The notes under the pieces were generated by a model that was given only the letters and a program-made list of their open reading frames with translations, did no database searches and was not told where the DNA came from. Below, piece by piece: positions 53,083 to 61,836 of a stretch of 64,000 bases of DNA. Source of the DNA: JAXLYX01 sp046351215 (lineage in GTDB: Bacteria > Myxococcota_A > Polyangia > Polyangiales > Houyiibacteriaceae); the NCBI GenBank assembly GCA_046351215.1, contig JAXLYX010000018.1:62001-126000 (forward strand). Direction: 5' to 3'. Both the position numbers and the translations under genes were made by a program. Position 1 is the stretch's first letter. Every line of letters begins with the position of its first letter.

Positions 53083-53110
53083 GCCCTCGCGACCCGATGG
53101 TCGCGAGGGC
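53083..53110 (+). terminator. Intrinsic terminator after the acyl-CoA ligase
   Basis: Perfect 12-base arms GCCCTCGCGACC (53083-53094) and GGTCGCGAGGGC (53099-53110) with a CGAT loop, 38 bases past the stop. It lies just before the small gene at 53134, which must therefore have its own start signals or depend on read-through. Confidence 0.7.
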
Positions 53111-53133
53111 GGCGCTCGGATAGGCTGTACCGC

Positions 53134-53448
53134 ATGGCCGTCCGGAATCCGACCCCACCACACGCGCTCGTCGACGAGCGGGGGCGTCCGTACTTCCTCT
53201 GGGATTCGGACATGACGCTCGACGAGCTGCGGCAGCAGCTTGCCTCGTCCGACCCCGAGGTGAAGGCCTACTACATCGGCAAGGTCATGCGGCAGGCGAA
53301 GCCGGACGACGTCTTCGAATTCGTCGATGTCCGGACCATCCGTTCGCTCTGGGCCCTCGTCGTGCCGCACCTCGGGACTCGCCGCGAGATGTGGGAATGG
53401 CTCTTCGAGGGTTGGGAGCGAGTCGCACGGGAGTCGCGTGACCGATAG
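53134..53448 (+). CDS. Small partner protein of an AbiEii-like nucleotidyltransferase pair
   Basis: 104 residues from the ATG at 53134. The sequence PYFLWDSDMTLDELRQQLASSDPEVKAYYIGKVMRQAKPDDVFEFV (residues 19-64, quoted in pieces: PYFLWDSDMTL, EVKAYYIGKVMRQAKPDDVF) matches short proteins that commonly precede AbiEii/AbiGii-type nucleotidyltransferase genes. It is helical, soluble and acidic. Its stop lies 11 bases inside the next gene, so the two are translationally coupled. The role is likely antitoxin or adaptor; not proven. Confidence 0.65.
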   Translation: MAVRNPTPPHALVDERGRPYFLWDSDMTLDELRQQLASSDPEVKAYYIGKVMRQAKPDDVFEFVDVRTIRSLWALVVPHLGTRREMWEWLFEGWERVARESRDR

Positions 53449-54103
53449 GCTCACCGCGGCGCAGCGGGACGCGCTCGACGCGCTCGCCGGCTTGAGTCCG
53501 CCCTTCTCGCTCACGGGAGGAGCCGCGCTCGCGGCCGTGTATCTCGGACATCGAGCGACGCGGGACCTCGACCTCTTCTTCCACGACCTGGCAGCCCTCG
53601 GTCGTCTCCCGGAGGAGGCGGCCCACCGACTCCGCGAGGGCGGCTTCGAGGCCCAGGTTCAGGAGCGATTCGCGACCTTCAGCCGAATCCTCGCGCGTCG
53701 CGGCGGCGAAGTGGTCGTGGTCGACCTCGTCGCCGATCCCGTTCCCACGTTGGAGCCCCCTGTGGAGCAGCGGATCGGCCGCGAGCTCGTGCACGTCGAC
53801 ACGTTGCGCGAGATCATGGCCAACAAGCTCTGCGCCCTGCTCGGAAGATCCGAGCTCCGCGACCTGGTCGATCTCCGCGCCCTGCTCGCTCGCGGACACT
53901 CTCTGCCACCCGCGCTGGGGGACGCGTCGAAAAAGGACTCGGGATTCTCGCCTCTCCAACTGGCTTGGGCGCTCCGCGGATTCCCCGTCGCGAAGGTCGC
54001 GAAAGCCGAAGGGCTCGCGGATCCCGAAGTCGCCGACTTGGAACGATTCCGCTCCGAGTTGATCGAAGAGCTCCTTCGACAGACGACTCCATCGGCTACC
54101 TAG
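53438..54103 (+). CDS. AbiEii/AbiGii-like nucleotidyltransferase (candidate toxin)
   Basis: 221 residues from a GTG at 53438 within the end of the upstream gene. The domain opens FSLTGGAALAAVYLGHRATRDLDLFFHD, giving the GG loop and DxD (Asp-Leu-Asp) metal pair of the nucleotidyltransferase fold, followed by EVVVVDLVAD and the family motif LREIMANKLCALLGRSELRDLVDLRALLARG with its Lys and Asp. It fits the AbiEii-like group used in abortive infection and toxin-antitoxin modules, where the enzyme modifies tRNA; activity here is inferred. It forms a second such locus 5 kb from the pair at 47823. Confidence 0.78.
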   Translation: MTDRLTAAQRDALDALAGLSPPFSLTGGAALAAVYLGHRATRDLDLFFHDLAALGRLPEEAAHRLREGGFEAQVQERFATFSRILARRGGEVVVVDLVADPVPTLEPPVEQRIGRELVHVDTLREIMANKLCALLGRSELRDLVDLRALLARGHSLPPALGDASKKDSGFSPLQLAWALRGFPVAKVAKAEGLADPEVADLERFRSELIEELLRQTTPSAT

Positions 54104-54190
54104 CGGAGCCGAGGATCGGGACGATGACTTCGCGCCGCGAATGGCGCTCGAGCCGCGATGCACCGCGCCCGGGTCGCAGCCCCACCCCGC

Positions 54191-55183
54191 TCACCTCTGA
54201 CCGAGGAACATCCCCGTCTGCTCGTCCGACCGATCCGTCGCGGGCGGCGGGGCCTTCGAGAGCGCCGAGACGGCCTCGCGGAGCTCGAAGTCCATCGCGA
54301 GCTCGGCCGCCGCGAGGGCGGGCTCGAGCTGCTCGACGTTGCGGGCGCCGAGGAGCGGCGCCGTGACCGCCGGATGGTGCATGACCCACGCGATCGCGAG
54401 CGTGACAGGATGGAGGCCGCGCTCGTTCGCGAAGGCACGGAAGCGCTCGGCGAGCTCGAACGTCTCGGCCTCGCCGAAGCGGGCCTTGTACATCTCGTTC
54501 GTCACGAGGCGTGCGCCCTCGGCGCGATCGGCGACGCCGAACTTGCCCGAGAGCAGGCCGCCGCCGAGCGGGCTGTAGGGGAAGACCGCGAGGCCTTCGC
54601 TCTTCGCCATCGGCAGGAGCTCGACCTCGGCCTGACGCTTCGCGAGGCTGTACTGCGGCTGGATGCAGACGAGCGGCGCGAAGCCCTTCGCCTCGGCGAT
54701 ACCGAGCGCCTTCATCACCTGCCAGGCCGCGAAATTGCTCGCCGCCGGATAGAGGACCTTGCCCTGGCGCACGAGATCCTCGACCGCGCGCAGGCTCTCC
54801 TCGAGCGCCGTCGCCTCGTCGAAGCGATGGAGGAAGAAGACGTCGATGCGATCGGTGCCGAGCCGCCGGAGGCTCGCCTCCACCGAACGGACCAGGTGGT
54901 AGCGCGAGCTACCGCGATCGTTCGGGCCCTGCCCCATCGGGAAGAAGGCCTTCGTCGTCAGCACGAGCTCGTCGCGACGGCCACGCACGAGGCCTCCGAG
55001 GATCTCCTCGGCACGCCCCTTCGAGTAGACGTTCGCGCAGTCGAAGACGTTGATGCCCGCATCGAGGCAGCGCGCGAAGAGCTTCGCCGAGGTGGCCTCG
55101 TCGGCGTCGCCGCCGAAGGACATGGTGCCGAACGCGAGGCGCGAGACCTTCACGCCGGTCTTGCCGAGGAAGACGTAGTCCAT
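54191..55183 (-). CDS. Aldo/keto reductase
   Basis: 330 residues from the ATG at 55183. The barrel opens LGKTGVKVSRLAFGTMSFG; the catalytic tetrad is Asp and Tyr in FDCANVYSKGRAEE, Lys in LTTKAF and His in FFLHRFD. NADPH contacts are expected near SPLGGGLLSGK and the late GARNVEQLE segment. The family reduces aldehydes and ketones; this YajO/Tas-like branch has no fixed substrate. It ends 88 bases from the AbiEii-like gene and is divergent from the lipoprotein at 55290. Confidence 0.88.
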   Translation of the reverse strand: MDYVFLGKTGVKVSRLAFGTMSFGGDADEATSAKLFARCLDAGINVFDCANVYSKGRAEEILGGLVRGRRDELVLTTKAFFPMGQGPNDRGSSRYHLVRSVEASLRRLGTDRIDVFFLHRFDEATALEESLRAVEDLVRQGKVLYPAASNFAAWQVMKALGIAEAKGFAPLVCIQPQYSLAKRQAEVELLPMAKSEGLAVFPYSPLGGGLLSGKFGVADRAEGARLVTNEMYKARFGEAETFELAERFRAFANERGLHPVTLAIAWVMHHPAVTAPLLGARNVEQLEPALAAAELAMDFELREAVSALSKAPPPATDRSDEQTGMFLGQR

Positions 55184-55289
55184 CGGCGCATCCTATCGCG
55201 TCCCTGCGCCCGACTCGCAAGCGATCCCCCGCACCGCCGTCGTGGGAGCCGAGACTTCCCGCATCGGGGCAGGTGCGTATGTCGCCCGC

Positions 55290-57044
55290 ATGACGCTCCG
55301 CCCCACGCCGCTCGTCCGTATCGCGCTCGTGCTCGCCTTCGTGGTGCACGCGGCCTCCCTCGTGGGCTGTGGGAAGACCGAGCGCATCCGCGAGAGGGCG
55401 AGCGACCTTCGTCGGTCCGTCCGTCGGAGCCAGGAGCCTCCACGGGTCCCCGCGCCCCGCGTCGCGACGATCGCGCTCGACGAGACCCACGCCGCGGAAG
55501 CCTACGTCGGCCCTCGTGGCGGCAGCCTCGCGCTCGCTCTCGCGGGAGGCGGACGAGCGAGCCTGACGATTCCACGCGGCGCCCTGCTCGCGACGACGAA
55601 GGTCCGCGTCGTGGCGGTCGCGAGCGCGGTGGGGCTCCCGCTCGGCGGTGGCGTCGTCGGGGCCGTGCAGCTCGAGCCCGAAGGCCTCGTCCTCTTCCGC
55701 CCGGCGACGCTGGCGTTCGAGGGCCTTCCGTCCCCCGCGAGCGGCAGGCCGCGAGGCGTCGCGTGGCGCGGGCGCGGCATCGACGTCCATCACCGCCCCT
55801 TCCGGCGCACGGACGGCCGCACGACGTTCGTCGTCTCGCACTTCAGCGGCTACGCCTTCGGCGGGGAGACGGAGGCCGACCAGCGCACCGAATCGGATCG
55901 CATGCGGTCGGGCGCGGAAGAAGAGGCGAGCGATTCGATCTCCGACACCCTCCAAGGCGTCGCAGGTCTGCAGGAGCGCGATCCCGGGGCGCGACCGACC
56001 GACGAGGAGGAGCAACGCATCGAGGAGGCGCTCCGTCGCTGGTGGGAGCGCACGGTGCGCGAGTGGCTGATCTCGGCCGAGACGCGGGACGATCTCCTCG
56101 AGACCGCGATCACGGAGTACCTGAGCTTCTGGTCTTCGGTGACCTACGTCGGTCTCGAAGAACGCTTCGTCCGCGAGAAGCGCGAGGCCGAGGATCGCAT
56201 CGCCCGCGGCCTCGCGAACGGGATCCGCCGCGCCTACGACCGGTGCATGGAGCGGAAGACCATCGAGGAATGCGCCACGATGGTGAAGTGGCTCGGCGCG
56301 GCCCAGATGCTCGGCCTCGAGGGAAGGCCTGGGCTCACGCAGGCCGAGCTGCGCGCACGCATGGAAGACTGCCTGAACCTGAAGGTTCGGCTCGACCTGC
56401 GCATCCAGTTCGGGCTCATGGACGAGTCCGTGCGCATCTGGGCAGACCTGCGCATCGAGGAGATGGAGCTCCACATGAGCCGCCAGCTCACGGAAGGCGA
56501 CGCGCTGCTCCCACCGTTCGAGGCGCGGGGGCCGCTCCGATACGAGCGCTTCGAGGTCCGGTTCGACGACGAGGGGTGTCGGACGACGAACGTGGGCACG
56601 ACCGATGGCGAGGCCGAGGTCGAGGTCGAGATCGACGTGAACCTCCGGTCCGAGCCGCCGGCGCCGCGACCTCCCACGAATCCATCCGTCGTGGTGCCGC
56701 CCGAGGGGGCTCCCGAGTCGCATCCGCCGACGCCGCCACCCGTTCCCTACGCGAGCGTGAGGGTCACGCCCACCCGGGCGCCGCTCGATCACTTCACCGT
56801 CAGCTGCGAGGGCCTTCCCGCGGTCCCGATGGCGGGTCCGATCGCGCAATCGGCCCTCCACGGGACCGCGGTCGCGCGGAGCCGAGGAGACGAGGCCGGC
56901 GCGGCCCGAGGCGCGATCTCCATGAACCTACAGCGCCAGAGCGCGGGCTTCGTCCTCTTCGCGGGTCCCGAGATCGCGAGGCCGACGCTCGAGGGCGAGA
57001 CGTTCCAGGTCGAGCTCCGGCCGGAGATCGTCGCGGGCGACTGA
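55290..57044 (+). CDS. Large uncharacterised lipoprotein with a ZU5-like domain
   Basis: 584 residues from the ATG at 55290, with a lipoprotein signal (VVHAASLVGC, Cys near 27). Residues about 70-195 (YVGPRGGSLALAL.., LTIPRGALLATTKVRVVAV, GAVQLEPEGLVLFRPATLAF) look like a ZU5/GAIN-like beta domain common in secreted myxobacterial proteins. The middle (about 200-400) is helical and charged with a cluster of Cys (ECATMV, DRCME, EDCLN). The C-terminal third has a Pro-rich linker (PPAPRPPTNPSVVVPPEG) and another beta domain. No enzyme motif is seen. Probably a periplasmic or surface structural/adhesive protein. Confidence 0.6.
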   Translation: MTLRPTPLVRIALVLAFVVHAASLVGCGKTERIRERASDLRRSVRRSQEPPRVPAPRVATIALDETHAAEAYVGPRGGSLALALAGGGRASLTIPRGALLATTKVRVVAVASAVGLPLGGGVVGAVQLEPEGLVLFRPATLAFEGLPSPASGRPRGVAWRGRGIDVHHRPFRRTDGRTTFVVSHFSGYAFGGETEADQRTESDRMRSGAEEEASDSISDTLQGVAGLQERDPGARPTDEEEQRIEEALRRWWERTVREWLISAETRDDLLETAITEYLSFWSSVTYVGLEERFVREKREAEDRIARGLANGIRRAYDRCMERKTIEECATMVKWLGAAQMLGLEGRPGLTQAELRARMEDCLNLKVRLDLRIQFGLMDESVRIWADLRIEEMELHMSRQLTEGDALLPPFEARGPLRYERFEVRFDDEGCRTTNVGTTDGEAEVEVEIDVNLRSEPPAPRPPTNPSVVVPPEGAPESHPPTPPPVPYASVRVTPTRAPLDHFTVSCEGLPAVPMAGPIAQSALHGTAVARSRGDEAGAARGAISMNLQRQSAGFVLFAGPEIARPTLEGETFQVELRPEIVAGD

Positions 57045-57074
57045 GCCCGGAGCCGGGGACCGGCCCGCGGCGCC

Positions 57075-58808
57075 TCACTTCGTCGGAGCAGGCGCCGCCG
57101 GCTCGTCCTTCGGCGACTGCCGGAAGAAGACCCCCGCGAGCTGATCACCGAGCTGGTCGAAGGCGCGCTCCGTCATCGTCGCGTAGATCCGCTGCGCGGA
57201 CGACTGCCCGGGCGTGTCGTCGTGGACCGTGAAGGTCTGGGGAGGCTCGACGGCGACGCGGAACTCGAAGCCCTCCGTGTCGCCCGGCACGCGCATGCGC
57301 ACGTGGAAGTCCACGTGGATGCCGACGAACGCGCGCGGATCGGTCGCGTTCTCGTAGAAGGCGCCGTTCGGACGCACGACGTAGTCGACGTCGAAGGTCG
57401 GGCTCGCGGCGTCGGGCGGGCTCCCCTTCGGGAGGCGACCCTGGTGCTCGAGGTCGAGGATGTCCGCGGGGAAGACCTGCGAGAAGCCGCGGTCGAGGAG
57501 CTGGGTGACGGACGTCTCGAGCGTCGCCGTCCGCTCCGGCGTGAACTGCGGAGCGATCGGCTCGACGGTCTTGCCCGAGCGCGCGAGCGAGCGCTGCGAG
57601 AGCTCGGTGTCGATCGCCGTGAGCTCGTCCGTGCTCGGCGCGGCGAAGCGGACCTTCACCGAGACCGTGTCGTGCGCCTCGAGGAAGGCGACGAGCCGCT
57701 GCATGAACGCGATCATCCGCGAGTCGGCGGGCGCCTGCGCGAGGAAGCGATCGAGGGACTGCACGTAGCGCGCGTGGATCGCGGTGCGCGCCTCGCCGAC
57801 CTGCGGCGCGTGGGGAAAGCGGCGGAGGAAGTCGCGGAGGGCCGAGACCGTGTTCGAGGCGACGGCCTCCTGGAAGACGGCGCGCGGGAGCAGCACGTTC
57901 CTCACCTCGTCGGTGTGGAGCATGCCGCTCTCGAGGTAGTGCTGGAGGGCGCCGGACCCGCCCTCGCGCGAGAGCGTGGCGAAGGCGATCTCCTCGCTCA
58001 GGAGGTTGCGGGCGAAGAAGAAGGGCGGCGCGATCACGAGCGCCGCGAGGAAGCCCACGAGCGCGGCGCGGCGCACGAAGACGGGCGGATCGTGCGCGAG
58101 GGGCGTGCCGATCTCGCGCTCGTGCTGTTCACGGTACGACGCCAGCGCGGACGGATCGTCGAGCACGGGCGAGCCGCGCACCTCGGAGAGCACGTCGAGG
58201 CGCTGCAGCGTCGCGAGGTCGTTCCGGTTCGCGGCGTCCCGCACGCGCGATTGCGCATCGCGGAGCGAATCGAGCAGCGCCTGCGCATCGGCCTGCTTGC
58301 GCACCCAGAGGTTCTCGAGGCGCTTGCCGGGGAAGCGGAGCTCCACGCGCGAGCCGGTGTAGGCGCCGTTGTGGTAGTGGTGGACGATCTGGACGTTCTC
58401 GATCGCCGAGGTCGGCAGGATCTCGAGCGTCGCGTCCTTGGCGACGACGAGCTCGAGCGGGAAGAGGTAGCGGCCGCGCGGAAAGGGCAGGCCCGAGCGA
58501 CGCTGGAAGGCCCTCACGACGGCGAGCAGGCCCCAGAGCGCGAAGAAGAAGGAGACGACGTACCCGAGCACGAAGCCGAAGGGCTCGTGGAAGTTGTACG
58601 GGCTCCCGAAGTCGCCGAAGACGAAGAGCGCGATCCCCCCGAGCCCGAGCAGCGCGAGCAGCGACCAGCCGAAGACGGGTCCCCCGAAACCCTCCGGGAA
58701 GTCGGCCACCGGCCGCGGCTCTCCCTGCTTCGACAACGACTCGACCAGCCGCTTCCGTGTACCGCCCGGAAGCGAATTGAAGTGCAGCTTGCGCACCGGC
58801 GCCGCCAT
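57075..58808 (-). CDS. Large uncharacterised membrane protein
   Basis: 577 residues from the ATG at 58808. A soluble N-terminus of about 45 residues precedes two strong membrane segments (about 48-65 and 79-102), then a PH-like cytoplasmic or periplasmic stretch (FPLELVVAKDATLEILPTSAIENVQ). A third membrane segment near 246-262 (ALVGFLAALVIAPPFFFA) is followed by about 310 residues of soluble mixed alpha/beta sequence. Nothing diagnostic is visible. It converges on the 55290 lipoprotein with a 30-base gap. The Lys/Arg-rich start (KLHFNSLPGGTRKRLVESLSKQ) resembles other long uncharacterised myxobacterial proteins, but function is unknown. Confidence 0.6.
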   Translation of the reverse strand: MAAPVRKLHFNSLPGGTRKRLVESLSKQGEPRPVADFPEGFGGPVFGWSLLALLGLGGIALFVFGDFGSPYNFHEPFGFVLGYVVSFFFALWGLLAVVRAFQRRSGLPFPRGRYLFPLELVVAKDATLEILPTSAIENVQIVHHYHNGAYTGSRVELRFPGKRLENLWVRKQADAQALLDSLRDAQSRVRDAANRNDLATLQRLDVLSEVRGSPVLDDPSALASYREQHEREIGTPLAHDPPVFVRRAALVGFLAALVIAPPFFFARNLLSEEIAFATLSREGGSGALQHYLESGMLHTDEVRNVLLPRAVFQEAVASNTVSALRDFLRRFPHAPQVGEARTAIHARYVQSLDRFLAQAPADSRMIAFMQRLVAFLEAHDTVSVKVRFAAPSTDELTAIDTELSQRSLARSGKTVEPIAPQFTPERTATLETSVTQLLDRGFSQVFPADILDLEHQGRLPKGSPPDAASPTFDVDYVVRPNGAFYENATDPRAFVGIHVDFHVRMRVPGDTEGFEFRVAVEPPQTFTVHDDTPGQSSAQRIYATMTERAFDQLGDQLAGVFFRQSPKDEPAAPAPTK

Positions 58809-58961
58809 GCCCCGCCCTCCTGCCCGAACCCCGACCCTGCCAGGGTAGCGAAGACGGGAGGGTCGCCGGAAGGCCGTCGTCACCCTTCCGGGGGTGAAGG
58901 GAGACCGGACGGACGCGAAACCACTTGCCCAGGAACGGGGGTGCGCTCAGATGACGGGAAG

Positions 58962-60725
58962 ATGACGAAGGGCACCACCGACTCCGGCCAACGCCCGGCG
59001 GGAGCCTCGAAGGCTCCGCGCGAGAGGCGCGTGCTGTATCACGGCCGCTCCAGGGCCCGCTTCGACACCCTCGTCGCCGCCATGGCGACCGCCGAGGGAG
59101 CCGAGCTCTCGAAGCACCTGGGTCTCCCGATCCTCTCCTACGAGGGCGAGCGCTACCGCTTCCTGCCCGTGACGGACGTCGACGGGGCGCAGGGCGTCCT
59201 CGGCTCGAGCTACGTGAGCCTCGTCGTCGTCGACCTCTGCGGCGAAGAAGCCTCGGTCGAGCGCTGTCACGCCGCGCGCCGCCTCTTCCACTCCCTCGAT
59301 CGCACCGACGATCGCGAGCTCCGCTACGGCTTCCACCGGATCCTCGTCCTCCTGCCCGAGGTCGGCGACGGCCCGCTCGACGATCTCCTCCTCGAGCTCG
59401 GCAACCTCGGCATCCGTCACACGATGCGCCTCGCGCACGAGGACGACGAGGGCACGGTCCACGCCGACGGCGGCTCCAAGGTCCTGCGACGCATCTCCGC
59501 GCTCGTCCACGATCGCGATCCGGGCCCCACGGCCCTCGTCGCGAACGGAGGCGGCATCACGGGCATCTACTTCGAGCTCGGCGCGCTGAAGTGCCTCGAC
59601 GACTGCCTCGGCCCGGGCGGCGTGAACCTCTTCGACCAGTTCTACGGCATCAGCGCGGGTGCCGTGATCACGGCCCTGCTCTCGGTCGGCTACACGGTCG
59701 ACGAGCAGATGGCGGCGATCGCGGGCGTGCCGGGCGGACGCATCCCGGCGATGAGCCTCTCGCTCCTGCGCTTCGGCCACCTGAACCTCGTCGACCAATT
59801 CTGGCGCTGGCGGAAGTTCACGTGGACCGGCCTCAAGGCCGTCTCGCGCATCGCGCGCGGCAAGGGACGCGGCACGGCCGACGACCTCTTCCTCGAGTGG
59901 ACGAGCCTCGTCGGCGCGCCGTTCCAGTCGGACGGCTTCGAGGCGATGCTCCGCGAGCGGCTCGAGGTCCCCGGCGGCACGAACCGTTTCCAGGACCTCC
60001 CGCGCAAGCTCTACGTCGGCGCCTCGGATCAGGACGCGCGACGCGCCGTGCTCTTCGGCGCGCCGGGCTACGACATGGTGCCGATCAGCAAGGCCGTGCA
60101 GGCCTCGCTGAGCATCAACCCCGCCTTCTCGGGCGTGCGCATCGGCGATCGCTTCTACGAGGACGGCGCGATCACCCGCACCTCCAACTACGTCGAGGCG
60201 ATCGAGAACGGCGCGCGCCTGCTGATGGTGCTCGATCCCTTCGTCCCCTACGTCTCGAAGAAAGCCGGCGCGAACAACCGCCGCGGCATGCTCTACAACG
60301 TCGACCAGGACATCCGCACGATGTCGTTCACGCGCTTCGAGTCGACGCGCGACCTCGTGCTGCGCAAGCATCCCGACGTCTCGAGCTACACCTTCCTGCC
60401 GGCGAACAGCCAGCGGAAGCTGCTCTCCGTGAACCCGATGGACCATCGGCCGTACCTGCCGATCTGGCGCGCGGCTTACCTCTCGACGCTCCAGCGCATC
60501 GAGCAGCTCCAGCACCGCCTCGGCGGCGACCTCGCGGCGCGCGGTCGCTCGCTCGACATCTCGCGAGCGGTCGAGGTCGCGCAGCGCCTCCGTCGGCAGA
60601 CCAAGGTCGACTTCGCCGACTTCTTCCCGAACCGTCGGGTCGAGCTCGCGAAGGTGCCCCTCATCGGCGAGGGGGCCCCCGCCGGCAGCAGCGCGGTCCG
60701 CCGGACGCTCGCCGCCGCGGAGTGA
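58962..60725 (+). CDS. Patatin-like phospholipase
   Basis: 587 residues from the ATG at 58962; a GTG at 58941 with AGGA upstream is an alternative start. The first 190 residues are a mixed alpha/beta region not recognised as patatin. The catalytic domain begins at NGGGITGIYFELGALKCL (oxyanion glycines, about 197-214), with the nucleophile in GISAG (Ser231) and the partner acid in EDGA (Asp401), so the Ser-Asp dyad is complete. A C-terminal extension of about 150 residues is mostly helical. Such enzymes hydrolyse acyl chains from phospholipids; membrane remodelling, lipid turnover or attack on prey are possible. Confidence 0.85.
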   Translation: MTKGTTDSGQRPAGASKAPRERRVLYHGRSRARFDTLVAAMATAEGAELSKHLGLPILSYEGERYRFLPVTDVDGAQGVLGSSYVSLVVVDLCGEEASVERCHAARRLFHSLDRTDDRELRYGFHRILVLLPEVGDGPLDDLLLELGNLGIRHTMRLAHEDDEGTVHADGGSKVLRRISALVHDRDPGPTALVANGGGITGIYFELGALKCLDDCLGPGGVNLFDQFYGISAGAVITALLSVGYTVDEQMAAIAGVPGGRIPAMSLSLLRFGHLNLVDQFWRWRKFTWTGLKAVSRIARGKGRGTADDLFLEWTSLVGAPFQSDGFEAMLRERLEVPGGTNRFQDLPRKLYVGASDQDARRAVLFGAPGYDMVPISKAVQASLSINPAFSGVRIGDRFYEDGAITRTSNYVEAIENGARLLMVLDPFVPYVSKKAGANNRRGMLYNVDQDIRTMSFTRFESTRDLVLRKHPDVSSYTFLPANSQRKLLSVNPMDHRPYLPIWRAAYLSTLQRIEQLQHRLGGDLAARGRSLDISRAVEVAQRLRRQTKVDFADFFPNRRVELAKVPLIGEGAPAGSSAVRRTLAAAE

Positions 60726-60740
60726 GCCCCCATCCGGGGA

Positions 60741-60773
60741 CGCTCCGCCGGTAGGAGGCCGGCGAACGGAGCG
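60741..60773 (+). terminator. Hairpin after the patatin gene
   Basis: CGCTCCG pairs with CGGAGCG, with inner CCGG/CCGG and a CGAA bulge, 16 bases past the stop. Likely terminator without a clear T-run. Confidence 0.45.
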
Positions 60774-60830
60774 AGCCGGGCGCCCGAGGCGGCTTCCCGA
60801 GCGCGGGTTCCGACCCTACCGTGGGTCGCC

Positions 60831-61370
60831 ATGCATCCGCTCCACGACATCCGCCTCCCCGACGACATCGGCGACGCCTTCCCCGCCGTCATCGAGATCC
60901 CCAAGGGCTCGAAGCTCAAGTACGAGATCGACAAGAAGACGGGCATGCTCATGCTCGATCGCGTGCTGCACTCGTCGGTGATCTACCCGGCGAACTACGG
61001 GTTCATCCCGCAGACGCACGCGGACGACGGCGACCCGCTCGACGTCCTCGTCTTCATGCAGGAGCCGGTGCATCCGATGACCCTCGTCCGCGCCCGCGCC
61101 ATCGGCGGGTTCCAGATGCGCGACGACAAGGGCATCGACGACAAGATCGTGGCGGTCGCCGTCGACGATCCGGCCGTCTCGCACTACACGGACGCCTCCC
61201 AGCTCCCGCCGCACCTGATGCTCGAGCTGCGCCGCTTCTTCCAGGACTACAAGGTCCTCGAGGGGAAGTTCAGCGAGGTCGAGGAGCTCTTCGGCCGCGA
61301 TCGGGCGCTCGAGGTCATCAAGGCGTCGATCGCCGGCTACCGGGCCCAGCACTCCTGGGACAAGGGCTGA
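60831..61370 (+). CDS. ppa: Inorganic pyrophosphatase (family I, soluble)
   Basis: 179 residues from the ATG at 60831. Family I motifs: VIEIPKGSKLKYEIDK, YPANYGFIPQT, and the metal-binding DDGDPLDVLV with its three Asp residues. It hydrolyses pyrophosphate in the cytoplasm using Mg, pulling biosynthetic and acyl-CoA ligase reactions forward. The length (about 175-180) is normal for bacterial enzymes. It has its own 105-base upstream region containing the patatin terminator, so it is probably monocistronic or leads into the next two genes. Confidence 0.95.
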   Translation: MHPLHDIRLPDDIGDAFPAVIEIPKGSKLKYEIDKKTGMLMLDRVLHSSVIYPANYGFIPQTHADDGDPLDVLVFMQEPVHPMTLVRARAIGGFQMRDDKGIDDKIVAVAVDDPAVSHYTDASQLPPHLMLELRRFFQDYKVLEGKFSEVEELFGRDRALEVIKASIAGYRAQHSWDKG

Positions 61371-61417
61371 TCGTCGGCGCCTCTCCTCCGTGCTAGAGCG
61401 CGGCCGAGAGGCGAAAG

Positions 61418-61831
61418 ATGACGACGATCGCGCTGCGACCGAAGTTCGAGGACGGAACCGAGACCACGTTCGCGAAGGCCCATGCCGAGGCCCTCGGCCG
61501 GGCCTTTCCCGCGCTCGACGACCTCGCGCACCAGCTCGACGTGCGGGGCCCGAGCAGCTTCGACGCCTACGCGGACGTCGAGCTGCCCGAGGGCTTCGAG
61601 GGGGACGAGGCGGCCGTGGCGGCGCTGGTCGCCGAGGCGAGCCCCACGTACCACGACGTCGCCGAGGCCATGGCCGCGTTCACGGCCCTCGTGCACGCGC
61701 TCGAGCAGGGCCAGACCGGCTCGCTGGAAGAGGCGGAGGTCGCCCCGACCCTCGCGGCCCTCTCGGAGCTCCGGCGCGTCCTCGAGCACGTGAACGGCCG
61801 CGACATCGGCTTCCATCTCGACGTGGAGTGA
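61418..61831 (+). CDS. Small acidic protein of unknown function
   Basis: 137 residues from the ATG at 61418, preceded by GAGAGGCGAAAG. Highly acidic and helical (LVAEASPTYHDVAEAMAAFTALVHALEQG), with no Cys, signal or motif I recognise. It is 5 bases upstream of the inositol-monophosphatase-like gene, so translation of the two is likely coupled. Function unknown. Confidence 0.6.
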   Translation: MTTIALRPKFEDGTETTFAKAHAEALGRAFPALDDLAHQLDVRGPSSFDAYADVELPEGFEGDEAAVAALVAEASPTYHDVAEAMAAFTALVHALEQGQTGSLEEAEVAPTLAALSELRRVLEHVNGRDIGFHLDVE

Positions 61832-61836
61832 AGGCG

